Part shown: in pieces, positions 53,870 through 63,485 of the stretch
Layout of the letters: every line of letters starts with the position of its first letter
How positions within the stretch are numbered: the stretch's first letter is position 1
Origin: Endomychus coccineus
Taxonomy: Eukaryota > Arthropoda > Insecta > Coleoptera > Endomychidae
Assembly: GCA_958510875.1 (NCBI GenBank)
Contig: CAUEHT010000011.1
Location: forward strand, 52,501-116,500
Length of the DNA: 64,000 bases
Reading direction: 5' to 3'
Notes under the pieces: model-generated
Told to the model about the DNA's origin: nothing
The model's input: only the letters and a program-made list of their open reading frames with translations
The model's database searches: none
Position numbers and translations under genes: made by a program

Positions 53870-55605
53870 GCGATTTTAATGTTGTAGATATAACCGCGGG
53901 GTATCCGGTCTGAGTGAAAAGTGCGAGTATATTGCAGTCTATATGATGCAGGTAATTGTTTTACATGACGTCAGTCATGCAGGTATGTCACGAAGCCTAC
54001 AGCGAGGTATGGAATGTGAGACTTCATAGCGCTAGCCCATAGGGGTTTTGAAATAGTGTTGTTCGTACATATCGTCAGTCACGTGATTTTTGAAAGAGAC
54101 AGGGTATTCATCGGAGGTATCATGGGAGGGCTGCTGCTCCTTGAATGCATAGATGGAATGTTATATAGTATAGAAATGATATCTTCTTCTGCATTTCTCG
54201 AACGCGATGTTTATAAGGAAATTACTTTCAAAACGTTTATTCAAGCCGTCTGTACCTTACTTGATTGCTACATTACAAAAGGCGATTTCAATCATCTTAA
54301 ACATATATGGATATTATTTTTAGTATACAAAATGGAGTTGGGAGACTCCAATGGGGTATGGAATGTGTGGTTATACAGATTGTTTATGTATGACGTTAGT
54401 CATGTGAATTTGAATGAAGCTGGCGCGGTCTCCAACGAGACAGGTGTGTATGTGAGGTTATACAGAGTGTGCAGGTATAATGATGTCTATCAAGCAGGTC
54501 TTCAGTGAGGTATCTACCTCTGCAGGAGTCTTCAATGAAATGTGGGGTTGTTTGTACATGCCGTTAGTCGCAGGGTTTTTGTCTGAGTTATAATGGTATC
54601 GGTCGCGGTGCATTGTCTGCCCCCACAGGTCTTCAATAAGGGGGCCATAACATCTAACATGTGATAGTTTTCAAAAATACTGCTTCTCATAATAGCGATA
54701 TTATGAAGCGTTTGCAGAAAATAAATATTAAATCATCTAAGGACGTTTTGCTTGATTAGTACTAGCGAGTACAATATTCGTTATAATATTATAAGTATGT
54801 ATCATTAGCTCACTTGAGCGATAAGGTTGTGCTAAATCATCTCCAAGAGCAATGTATTCAACTTGAAATTATCGTAATGATGCGCGATCCTTCAATGTTA
54901 AAGTAGTTTCATAAGTTATCCGAAAGTAATATGAATATATATAAAATGTTTTTCCAAAATTAGTTCCGAAGTAAACATAATTCGCTATAATATTCATTCA
55001 TGTATGTTTCATAAATTATTCGATATAAATCAAATGAGTTTATGTCGCAGGTTGGACAATATCCTTTATCATATTTTGTGGTAGAGCTACAGCTCGCTCG
55101 AGCGATAAGAAAGTTACACCGATCACCTTCAAACGCGATGAGAATACTTTATTCCAAATCAAACATATTGTATGTATATATATATATTCGAATCATATTG
55201 ATTGTAAATCGCATAATATAACCCGAAATCTAGCTGCTGCAGGGTGTAGCCCAATACCTATACAGAATCTAGACGAAGCGGTGTTACTCATCACGATGAT
55301 TATTCGAACTGTCTGTACAGCTCGATTGCTATATAACAAAATACATTTTTAATCATCTTAAACATATAGATGTGCTAATATAATTTTTTCAGTATGCAAA
55401 AATATACCAATAAAACATTTTTCATCGACACACATTTCTTCATAGGAACAGACAGACAGACGGATGGTTAGCTTTTTATAAAATTAAATCAATTTCAATG
55501 GAAACATATATACGGGGGAGTTTTATAGAGATCGAACTCATTTCCCCAACCACCCAAGAGGTAGAACTATGATGGCAGGATGAGGAATAGATGTGGATAA
55601 TAATA
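53870..55605. other. Repeat-rich interval before Polinton-like copy 3
   Basis: ATGACGTCAGTCATG-like words occur at 53,964, 54,389 and 54,556. A ~100-bp block (CAAGCCGTCTGTACC, AATCATCTTAAACATAT) at 54,240 recurs at 55,300. The 150-residue frame at 54,056 lies inside these repeats and shows no family. No gene supported. Confidence 0.4.
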
Positions 55606-56503
55606 ATAATCATATGAATATCTTCATAAGCGCTAATCTATATGACATTCAAACACATGCTTCATAAAAGTCTGAACATTGAGTAGAGCTATAGTAGCTT
55701 CATGAGCGATCATTATCAACATTCAGACACCTGTTCAGCACGTGATTCAACAGCCTATGACGTCATCATCGTTCACGAACTATGATGGGCTGATGAGGAA
55801 TAAAATACCAATAATAATTATATAAATATCTCCATTAGCAATCTGTACTATCTTCCTTCACGAGCACAACTCTTACAAACTCCAAACGTTCGCGTAAAAG
55901 ATTATAATGATAAACACATTGTTGTCCACGGGTTTACATAATCATATGAATATCTTCATGAGCGCTAATCTATATGACATTCAAACACATGCTTCATAAA
56001 AGTCTGAACATTGAGTAGAGCTATAGTATCTTCATAAGCGATCTTTATCAACATTCAGACACTTGTTTAGCACGTGATTCAACAGCCTATGACGTCACCA
56101 TCGTTCACGAACTATGATGGTTCGATGAGGACTCAAACATTGAACAGATGAATCTTTGAGGTTAAACATCTGCTGTAGAAATTACCCCACTTTTATTACC
56201 TTTTTATTTGAGAATATCGATATTTCCCATGTAACGGCTTATTGCCTAAAGCTATTTTGTATGCAACATTGTTATCATTTGCGAGCCTACGAGGGCCTGT
56301 GTGTTGGTCGGGGCTAAATGAATATGATTGACTATTATTACCTGTAGAGACTCATTTGAGATTCTTCAAGTTTGAGATTGATAACCCACATGAAGAAAGA
56401 AGCTTCAACGAATTGATAGGTTATTCATTATTTTCATATTCGCTATTCTGAATGTGACAACTTTATCGGCTTCAACACTCGAGATAAGAGAGAATATTTA
56501 CCG
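55606..56503 (+). repeat. Left terminal inverted repeat of Polinton-like copy 3
   Basis: 55,988-56,503 is the inverse of 63,486-64,000, from CATGCTTCATAAAAGTCTGAAC through the hr-like half site and CTGCTGTAGAAATTACCCC to GAGAATATTTACCGC. Inside the left repeat, 55,606-55,805 recurs at 55,940-56,130 (period about 333 bp), each with an hr-like TGACGTCA half palindrome. The outer limit is uncertain because the right side leaves the window. Confidence 0.7.
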
Positions 56504-56619
56504 CTGATGTAGGGAAAATCAATATGATGCATACAAATTGGGGTGGGTGAGAACATCAGACTATAGCTTTATGTGTATCGAAATACATAAGGATTTTGAC
56601 GAGTAAGTGGTGTTTTATT

Positions 56620-56915
56620 GCATTGAAGATCCGGCGATCATAGTTTACGAACGATGATGACGTCACTGCTTCAAGCCAATGACAGTAACTGATTCAACCC
56701 GGCGACCATAGTTTACGAACGATGATGTCGTCACTGCTTCAAGCCAATGACAGTAACTGATTCAATCCGGCGACCATCGTTCACGAACGATGATGACGTC
56801 ACTGCTTCAAGCCAATGACAGTAACTGATTCAACCCGGCGACCATAGTTTACGAACGATGATGACGTCATCATCGTTCACGAACTATGATGAGCTAATGA
56901 GGAATAAAATGTTAA
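56620..56915 (+). promoter_or_regulatory. hr-like palindrome block of copy 3 (68-bp tandem units)
   Basis: Four units with a 68-bp period (half sites GAACGATGATGACGTCA at about 56,650, 56,786 and 56,857; the second, near 56,718, has TGTCGTCA instead). The last one completes the 46-bp palindrome at 56,843-56,888. The spacer is CTGCTTCAAGCC and CAGTAACTGATTCAA. Length, spacing and the CRE-like core resemble baculovirus hr units. Role as enhancer or origin is inferred. Confidence 0.6.
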
Positions 56916-56974
56916 TAATCATAATGTTTGTAATACACTCATGCACATGTTTTATCGCATGATTCAACACATGC

Positions 56975-57765
56975 TTTAACATTCAGACACGTGTTTCAGA
57001 CACGTGTTTCAACATTCAGACACGTGTTTCAACATTCAGACACGTGTTTCAGACACGTGTTTCAACATTCAGACACGTGTTTCAACATTCAGACACGTGT
57101 TTCAGCATTCAGACACGTGTTTCAGACACATGTTTCAACATTCAGACACGTGTTTCAACATTCAGACACGTGTTTCAGCATTCAGACACGTGTTTCAGAC
57201 ACGTGTTTCACCATTCAGACACGTGTTTCAACATTCAGACACGTGTTTCAGCATTCAGACACGTGTTTCAGACACGTGTTTCAACATTCAGACACGTGTT
57301 TCAACATTCAGACATGTGTTTCAACATTCAGACACGTGTTTCAGACACGTGTTTCAACATTCAGACACGTGTTTCAACATTCAGACACGTGTTTCAACAT
57401 TCAGACACGTGTTTCAGACACGTGTTTCAACATTCAGACACGTGTTTCAACATTCAGACACGTGTTACAGCAATCAGACACGTGTTTCAACATTCAGACA
57501 CGTGTTTCAACATTCAGACACGTGTTTCAGACACGTGTTTCAGCATTCAGACACGTGTTTCAACATTCAGACACGTGTTTCAGCATTCAGACACGTGTTT
57601 TGGACACGTGTTTCAGCATTCGGACAGGTGTTTCAGCATTCAGACACGTGTTTCAGCATTCAGACACGTGTTTCAGACACGTGTTTCAACATTCAGACAA
57701 GTGTTTCAGCATTCAGACACGTGTTTCAGCATTCAGACACGTGTTTCAGACACGTGTTTCAACAT
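56975..57765 (+). promoter_or_regulatory. CACGTG (E-box) array upstream of packaging ATPase
   Basis: About forty units of ATTCAGACACGTGTTTCAAC (20 bp) or the shorter CAGACACGTGTTT (13 bp), nearly every one with a canonical CACGTG. A few variants (CATGTG, CAGGTG, CAAGTG) occur. The array ends about 130 bp before the ATPase start. All three forward frames are open across it only because of the repeat. Confidence 0.75.
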
Positions 57766-57865
57766 TCATACCTATTTATCATGTATTTGATACCTGATTA
57801 AGAGAGAGAGAAGCGTAGAAGTACCTAACCGCGTGATCAGACATACACAATATAACATCATCATC

Positions 57866-57877
57866 TAGTATATAAAC
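57866..57877 (+). promoter_or_regulatory. TATA-type promoter of packaging ATPase
   Basis: CTAGTATATAAACAAATGC lies about 20 bp upstream of the ATG. The same core precedes the inverted ATPase fragment and both penton copies. Confidence 0.5.
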
Positions 57878-57893
57878 AAATGCTTATTAACAT

Positions 57894-58619
57894 ATGTTCC
57901 AGTATGATTTCGATTTGCCTTCAGGCATGATGAAGATTGTTAAGCAAAAAGACTCGTTGAGTATTATGAACTTAGGGTCAAGCAATGAGAATGTTGAACA
58001 ACCACAACGTCACAGCTCTTTGCTGCCTAATACTCTACGAACAATAATCTGTGGTCCAAGTAATTGTGGGAAAACAAATGTAAAGTTATCTCTATTGTTG
58101 GATGCTAACGGCCTGAAATTTGAAAACGTGTACATATATTCGAAGTCTTTACACTAACCAAAATACCAGTTACTAAAAGAGACATTGAAGAAAATTGAGA
58201 GGCTTGGATATTTTCCTTGTACCGAAAGTGATGAGGTCATAGACCCCACAGAAGCGAGGCCTAATTCGATAATAATATTCGATGACGTGATGTTTGAGAA
58301 ACAGCAGAAAATTCGTGCTTATTTTTCAAGAGGCAGACACAACTCAATTGATAGTTTCTATCTTTGCCAGTCTTTTGCTAAATGTCCAAAACATGGATTG
58401 CGCGACAATGCCAATTGCTTGATCATTTTCAAACAGAATGAGCTCAATTTGAAACATATATTCACCGATCATGTAAGTACCGACATGTCACTCGAAAAAT
58501 TCAAAGAGATATGTAGCGTATGTTGGAAAGATAAATATGGATTCCTTATGATAAACAAAGACTGTGAAATGAATAAAGGACGTTATCGCAAGGGTTTTGA
58601 TAGTTATATATACATCTAA
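57894..58619 (+). pseudogene. FtsK/HerA-type packaging ATPase (A32-like), copy 3, one nonsense codon
   Basis: One frame of 242 codons with a single TAA at 58,155-58,157. Walker A is CGPSNCGKTN (residues ~60-69) and Walker B is NSIIIFDDVM (residues ~124-133). Downstream come ARGRHN- and CQSFAKCPKHGLRDN-type segments, where the family has its sensor and arginine residues. The family pumps genomes into capsids of Polintons, virophages and large DNA viruses. It starts the gene cluster, under the E-box array and TATA motif. It would be active-looking but for the stop. Confidence 0.75.
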
Positions 58620-58661
58620 CATGTATATATACTTTCATTTGAAATAGACAACCCGCTCAGC

Positions 58662-59717
58662 ATGGACGTGGGTGTGAGTAACATGCTTAAAGAAGAACAA
58701 CAATTGAAGAAAAAAATTTGGGAGTTAGCAAACGTTGTGAGGAAAAAATATATGGCTGTGAAATTGGGTAAAGCTGAAAATGATGAGATTCTAGATAATA
58801 TGTTCAAGAATGTATCTAAACCTCTGTAGGAAATTGCGAAAAATGCTGAAATAATCAAACAAAATTCGTTGGTTAAACCTAAAAGTATTGTTTCTACAGC
58901 AACACAAATGGAGAACATACCAATCCCAAATATTGTAACTGAAGGTGAAGAATTCGTATATAACCCCCAAGATACTGAGGAGGATGTGTTTACACTCGAA
59001 CCTACTATCGATCAGATTCGTGAAGAATTTAGAAAACATAAGAAAGATAATGCAGCGGCTACAGAGGAGTTTCTGCAACAATACCCCACATCAGCACGTT
59101 ATTACTTGGAAGGATTCCTATTGGATGATGATGTTAAGAGATATGATGATGAAATGGGTTTGCAATATAATTCAACTTTAGACAAATGGTTCATGGGTAA
59201 TCAACCTATAGAAATTGATAGTGAGAGTGATATAATTATCGAGGGTACTCCGTTCAAGGGTACCACAGGACTGTATAATTTGATATTTTACAAAGATGTT
59301 CTACCTGATACTTACACTGTGGAAGATGGGAAAAATTACAGTCAAATGATGGAAATGACTAGTGCCCATAGACGTAATAACGATCCAGCTGATCGAATAA
59401 GATACACAGTGAAATACAAACATGTACTGAAACCTTTGATTAATTCCATGAAAAGACCCAGAGCCAAAACATACACTGGAAGTGCATATATCAAAAATGA
59501 TATGCATGAATATAACGAAAAACCTATCGAATATGTTTATTGGGATGACGTTAACGAAATGGTTGATAGACTGAGACTTCTTGTTGCATCCTCGCATGCC
59601 GGTAACCATAATGAGATAATCTCTATAGTAGAAGAATTGATAGAGGCAGGGGTAATTGAACAAAACCCAGGTGTAAGACAAATTCATCACAGTTATAAAG
59701 ATGGTTTCAATGGATAA
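58662..59717 (+). pseudogene. DUF8207-like protein, copy 3, one nonsense codon
   Basis: The frame starts at ATG 58,662 and is broken once, by TAG at 58,827-58,829 (codon 56). It is otherwise open for 351 codons. The N-terminus is a charged coiled coil (MLKEEQQLKKKIWELANVV), then an acidic linker (TEGEEFVYNPQD), then the conserved domain with GTPFKGTTGLYNL and YTVEDGKNYSQMM. Its 17-bp overlap with the next gene is kept in copy 1. It may be a scaffold or core protein; its position between ATPase and fibre suggests a structural role. Confidence 0.65.
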
Positions 59718-60354
59718 GTTTGGCAGAGCCTCCTCTTCCATGTGGATATATGATACAAATGTATTTAATGATAATTTCAAACAAGTTCACGGACAAGGAT
59801 TATTCCTAACGAGCGATGGAAGTTATGATATAGAAAATCGTAGATTGTGCAACGTAAAATCACCGAATGATGATGGAGATGTTGCAAATAAAGTATATGT
59901 TGATAAATTAACACACAAACTGAATCTGAAAACGGAAACCAGTCTTAAAGATACCTTCAATGTTAGGGTTGATAATTTGATCAAAGATATCAACAAGGAT
60001 CTGGATGAACATAAATTAACGAATGAGAAGGTTATTCTCAACATTGATAAACATCTGATGGACATTCAGAATAAATATAATGAAATGGGAATCTATATAA
60101 AATCAGAGTATAAAACAATCAGTGATAGTGTGAGGGAAAACAGAAATGAATTGAAAGAGATCAATAACACATTTAACAGTATGAACATGCGTCTAAATGA
60201 CATTACTAGTAAAGTGGAGGCGTTAGAACGACGGATGACATCTGTGGAACCTTCTAAGAAGAGACCCTCATCATCCACAACAGCAAAGCAGGCCTCTGTG
60301 AAACGTATATCTCCAAATCCTGTGAATATACCCAAAAAATTAATTCTACACTAG
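59701..60354 (+). CDS. Fibre-like coiled-coil protein, copy 3 (intact)
   Basis: 217 residues without a break. The N-terminal ~50 residues hold GQGLFLTSDGSYDIENRR and DDGDVANKVYVD, the shaft-entry motif also seen in phage tail fibres. The rest is a long heptad coiled coil, and the tail is Ser/Thr/Lys-rich. No knob domain is visible. Start at MVSMDKFG overlaps the upstream gene; a second Met three codons later is possible. Likely a vertex fibre. It is the only full-length gene in copy 3 without a stop or frameshift. Confidence 0.65.
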   Translation: MVSMDKFGRASSSMWIYDTNVFNDNFKQVHGQGLFLTSDGSYDIENRRLCNVKSPNDDGDVANKVYVDKLTHKLNLKTETSLKDTFNVRVDNLIKDINKDLDEHKLTNEKVILNIDKHLMDIQNKYNEMGIYIKSEYKTISDSVRENRNELKEINNTFNSMNMRLNDITSKVEALERRMTSVEPSKKRPSSSTTAKQASVKRISPNPVNIPKKLILH

Positions 60355-60654
60355 ATTTCCACATTGATGAGATGAGTGAAAACAAGTTGTGCATGAGCTT
60401 CATAAGCACAGAAGAAAGAACTTTTACCAGCGTCGAACATACATAAAAGGGGAAAGACGTAAACCCAGGAATATGCAATACGACTAGGACGATGAATCAC
60501 GAGTCAAGATTGAGATATTTCAAAATATTTTTAAGGTTATACCAACATTTTTTTATGTATTGAGAAAATTAATAAAAAAATTATTTTGAGATCTTTGGTC
60601 TTCCTCCCACCCCTCGTTAAATAACGGTGCAATCTTGAATTCGCATCAGTCTGT

Positions 60655-60849
60655 ATGGAAGCGTGCGTGGGGGAAGTTGTTCTCAATACGCTTATAAACA
60701 AGCTCTTGTTTGAACTTCAAATCAATACCAGAGGAAAAACTAGAAGAACGGTTGAGGAGATTCAGAGTATCAATTCATTCGATAAAGCTTGCCGTCTACA
60801 CGATATTTCATGCAATATAACACTTATAATTGTAGCCAGTTATATTTGA
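60655..60849 (+). pseudogene. Phospholipase A2-like protein remnant, copy 3
   Basis: An open frame of 64 codons: GEVVLNTLINKLLFELQ, then FDKACRLHDISC. These match the start and the catalytic D..CR.HD helix of parvovirus-VP1-type PLA2 domains, which many arthropod Polinton-like elements carry. The Gly-rich calcium loop (normally P-G-Y-x-Y-C-G-P-G) between them is replaced by an unrelated basic stretch, so activity is not expected. It lies between fibre and penton, as in copy 1. Confidence 0.45.
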
Positions 60850-60898
60850 AATTCCTCTCTAACTCTTCAGTTGTGGTCGACTAACATTGCATTTCATT

Positions 60899-60910
60899 AG
60901 TATATAAATA
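60899..60910 (+). promoter_or_regulatory. TATA-type promoter of penton gene, copy 3
   Basis: TTAGTATATAAATAG, identical to that of copy 1 at 1,644. Confidence 0.5.
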
Positions 60911-60912
60911 GA

Positions 60913-61644
60913 TTGTTGATGAAGTTTTCATCAATCATGTCTCAGACGTTCACTATCACGGGTAAGAGCTCCCGCTTATCTGTAGATTTTCACCCACCTA
61001 TAGAACTAGATCCTCATTCATATTATTCTATCGCACTTGTTGGTTTGCATACGTACAATAGCATCCCGAACATTGAAGAAGGTTTTAATAAATTTTATTA
61101 TGAAGATGTGAAGGGTGAGGAAAAAGTAGTTATCATACCTACGGGGTCCTACGAGTTGACAGACATCGAAGATTTCATACAAAGTACAGTTTGTGGGATA
61201 GGAGTGAAGCAAGAAGAGCGTGACCGGAAATTATCAATAAAATCTAACAGCAACACTCTACACACAGAGCTGAAGAGTGATTTTAAAGTGAATTTAATTC
61301 CTAAAGATAGTATAAGCGAACTGTTGGGATTCAGCAAAAAGAAATTGACATCTCGTGAACTACACGTATCTGATCGACCTATAAACATAATCAAAGTTCA
61401 AACTATACGCGTAGAGTGTAACTTGACCGCAGGAGCATATTATAACAATAAGATAGCTCATACGATATATGAGTTCTCACCTCTTGTACCACCTGGGTTT
61501 TCCATTGATATAGAGCCGAAGAATCTTATTTATCTACCGGTCATCCGCAAGATATCCTTCGATAACATCACGCTGAATATTTCAGATCAGAATTGGAAAC
61601 CGGTAAATTTTCGTGGAGAAGAAATTATTATACGATTGGAATAG
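60913..61644 (+). CDS. Penton-like minor capsid protein, copy 3 (slightly shortened)
   Basis: 243 residues open from 60,913; MSQTF at 60,937 is an alternative start. Blocks: IALVGLHTYNSIPNI, NKFYYEDV, GSYELTDIEDFIQ, NTLHTELK, ELLGFSKK, YEFSPLVPPGF, LIYLPVI and VNFRGEEIIIRLE. This is the Polinton penton pattern in full. TAG at 61,642-61,644 replaces the codon that is TTG in copies 1 and 2 and removes about twelve C-terminal residues. Stability may be unaffected, so this copy could still be functional or just newly damaged. Confidence 0.72.
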   Translation: MLMKFSSIMSQTFTITGKSSRLSVDFHPPIELDPHSYYSIALVGLHTYNSIPNIEEGFNKFYYEDVKGEEKVVIIPTGSYELTDIEDFIQSTVCGIGVKQEERDRKLSIKSNSNTLHTELKSDFKVNLIPKDSISELLGFSKKKLTSRELHVSDRPINIIKVQTIRVECNLTAGAYYNNKIAHTIYEFSPLVPPGFSIDIEPKNLIYLPVIRKISFDNITLNISDQNWKPVNFRGEEIIIRLE

Positions 61645-61760
61645 AAAAAGATCGCTAGGGATTATGGCTTCCAACAATAAATAATAATCCAATACTCACC
61701 ACCACTCATTATATGAAAGGAATTCAACTGAGAAGGTTGCAGTAGCCATCACTTGAGACC

Positions 61761-61976
61761 ATGGGTTTGGATTTTAGCAATAAAAGACATCTCCATAGTG
61801 GTCATCAGTCATTATCTACAACGAGCACGAGGGAGAAGGTTGCTTCTGCATCACTGTCATTGAAGAAGGAGAAGGTTGCTTCTGCATCACTATCATTGGA
61901 AAATATAAATTTTTTGAAGTCCCTTGGTTACAATGTCGGAAAAACTTCAAATATTCAACGAGCCAAACTTCATTGA
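61761..61976 (+). CDS. Small ORF overlapping capsid gene start, copy 3 (71 aa)
   Basis: Longest of the three versions, with two EKVASASLSL units. Its end (NFLKSLGYNVGKTSNIQR) overlaps the capsid start in another frame. A short protein with a Leu/Phe-rich end at this position could be a cement or membrane-active capsid component, but there is no homology evidence. Confidence 0.5.
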   Translation: MGLDFSNKRHLHSGHQSLSTTSTREKVASASLSLKKEKVASASLSLENINFLKSLGYNVGKTSNIQRAKLH

Positions 61977-63131
61977 AGACATCATCCGGGAAGAAACTCA
62001 TACCTACTATACACAACATCTTTTGGCAACAGCGATGAAATTGAGATATTAATCAATCAACAGGATGTGTTGGTAGATTTGGCATCGTCTGCTTTATTCA
62101 TTGAGGCAGAATTCCAGCCAGAAGCAAGTGGTGATGGTGAATGTAAACTAACGAATAATTTCGGAGCGTTTCTCTTCGAATATACTAGTTATGAATTGAA
62201 TGGAAAAGAGATAGACAAAGTACGTGATCCTGGTATTGTCAGCACCATCAGAGCTTATCTAACATATGCCAAACATGAATCTATACCTCTAGCTATTCCT
62301 GGATGGTCATTTAAGGATGTATTGAGTTCAGTCTACAATAATAAAATCAGTTTATGGATACCGTTGAATTTTCTACTAGGCCTATTCATTGACTATAACA
62401 AAGTCTTGAGTGGAAAACATAAGCTGCGCTTGATAAGGTCTCGAACCGATAACGATTGCTATACTAATAGCACAGGCACGAAAACGGCTAAAATAAATGT
62501 GAAGACGATAGCATTAAAAGTGCGACATGTGTTTCCAAGTGATCAGGTTAAATTTCAAATGTTGGAGAATTTGAGTGCTGAGAAGCCTATTTTGATTCCA
62601 TTTCGCAGCTGGGATCTGCATGAAAATCCGTTGATGAAGGAGAGCACTCGTGACATCTGGGCTGTTAAAACATCAATGAATTTGGAACGTCCTAGATATA
62701 TGATTCTAGCTTTCCAAACTGATCGAAAAAATAATCCTGTTAAGCACAGTGCATATTTCGATAATATAAACTTGCTAAATGTAAAATTATACTTGAATTC
62801 AGAGTGTCATCCATATGAAGCAATGAAATTGAATTTCACCGACCAGCAATACGTGGAAGCATACCAGATGTACTATGATTTCCAGAAATCATTTTCAAAT
62901 TAAATAATAAGCGAACCCATGTTAGATTATATAGCATTCAAGAATAGAGCAATTTTTGTGATTGACTGTTCAAAACAAAACGATGCTATAAAGTCATCAA
63001 CAGTTGACGTCAAACTAGAGAGGGAAAGTTTCCTGAATTTCCCCAAAAACACCAGGGCTTATTGCATCATCATTAACGATCGTATAATGGAGTATTCTCC
63101 AATTACAGGATCAGTTCGGAGTTTAGTGTGA
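61933..63131 (+). pseudogene. Major capsid protein, copy 3 (frameshift and nonsense)
   Basis: Starts at ATG 61,933. A 4-bp deletion near 62,010 shifts the frame about 25 codons in. The main frame resumes by 62,067, and a TAA at 62,901-62,903 breaks it again before the last 70 codons. All capsid blocks (NNFGAFLFEY, WIPLNFLLGLF, AYFDNINLLNVKLY, NFPKNTRAYC) are present. The breaks differ from those in copies 1 and 2. Confidence 0.75.
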
Positions 63132-63247
63132 AGAACCATGAATCATAATGTTATTACTTTAATTCTAAATGTATTTTTCTAAATAAATGTTATTATTATT
63201 ATTTTTGGTGTTTCGTTTCTCTCACTTTCCCGCAAGACATCACAATA

Positions 63248-63367
63248 ATGAACGAGCCGTTTGGTAAAGTACAGTCCCTTGGATCAACCCATCAGGATTG
63301 TAATCTAAATTATAAATATCGCTTCAGAGTTAGAAACAAAAAATTTATGTTACTATCTAATTATTAA
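63248..63367 (+). CDS. Tiny ORF downstream of capsid gene, copy 3 (39 aa)
   Basis: Near-identical to the ORF at 3,940-4,056. Basic and aromatic (NYKYRFRVRNKKF). Weak evidence only. Confidence 0.25.
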   Translation: MNEPFGKVQSLGSTHQDCNLNYKYRFRVRNKKFMLLSNY

Positions 63368-63485
63368 ATATAAATATACTTTTGTTTTATTACATGTTTA
63401 CATATAATGTTCCTCAAAAGTGATTCAGATTATTATGTTATCTTTTCAATTATTATAATATGTAGTAGTGGTTATAAGACAGTTT

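Noticed and set aside
54056..54508. 150-residue + strand ORF
   Set aside because: Lies across local repeats and has no domain, signal or conserved counterpart.
56991..57801. Three overlapping 248-268 residue frames rich in QTRVSTFRHVFQHSDTCF
   Set aside because: They are produced by the 20/13-bp CACGTG minisatellite in all three frames; unit lengths are not multiples of three, so no protein periodicity is kept.
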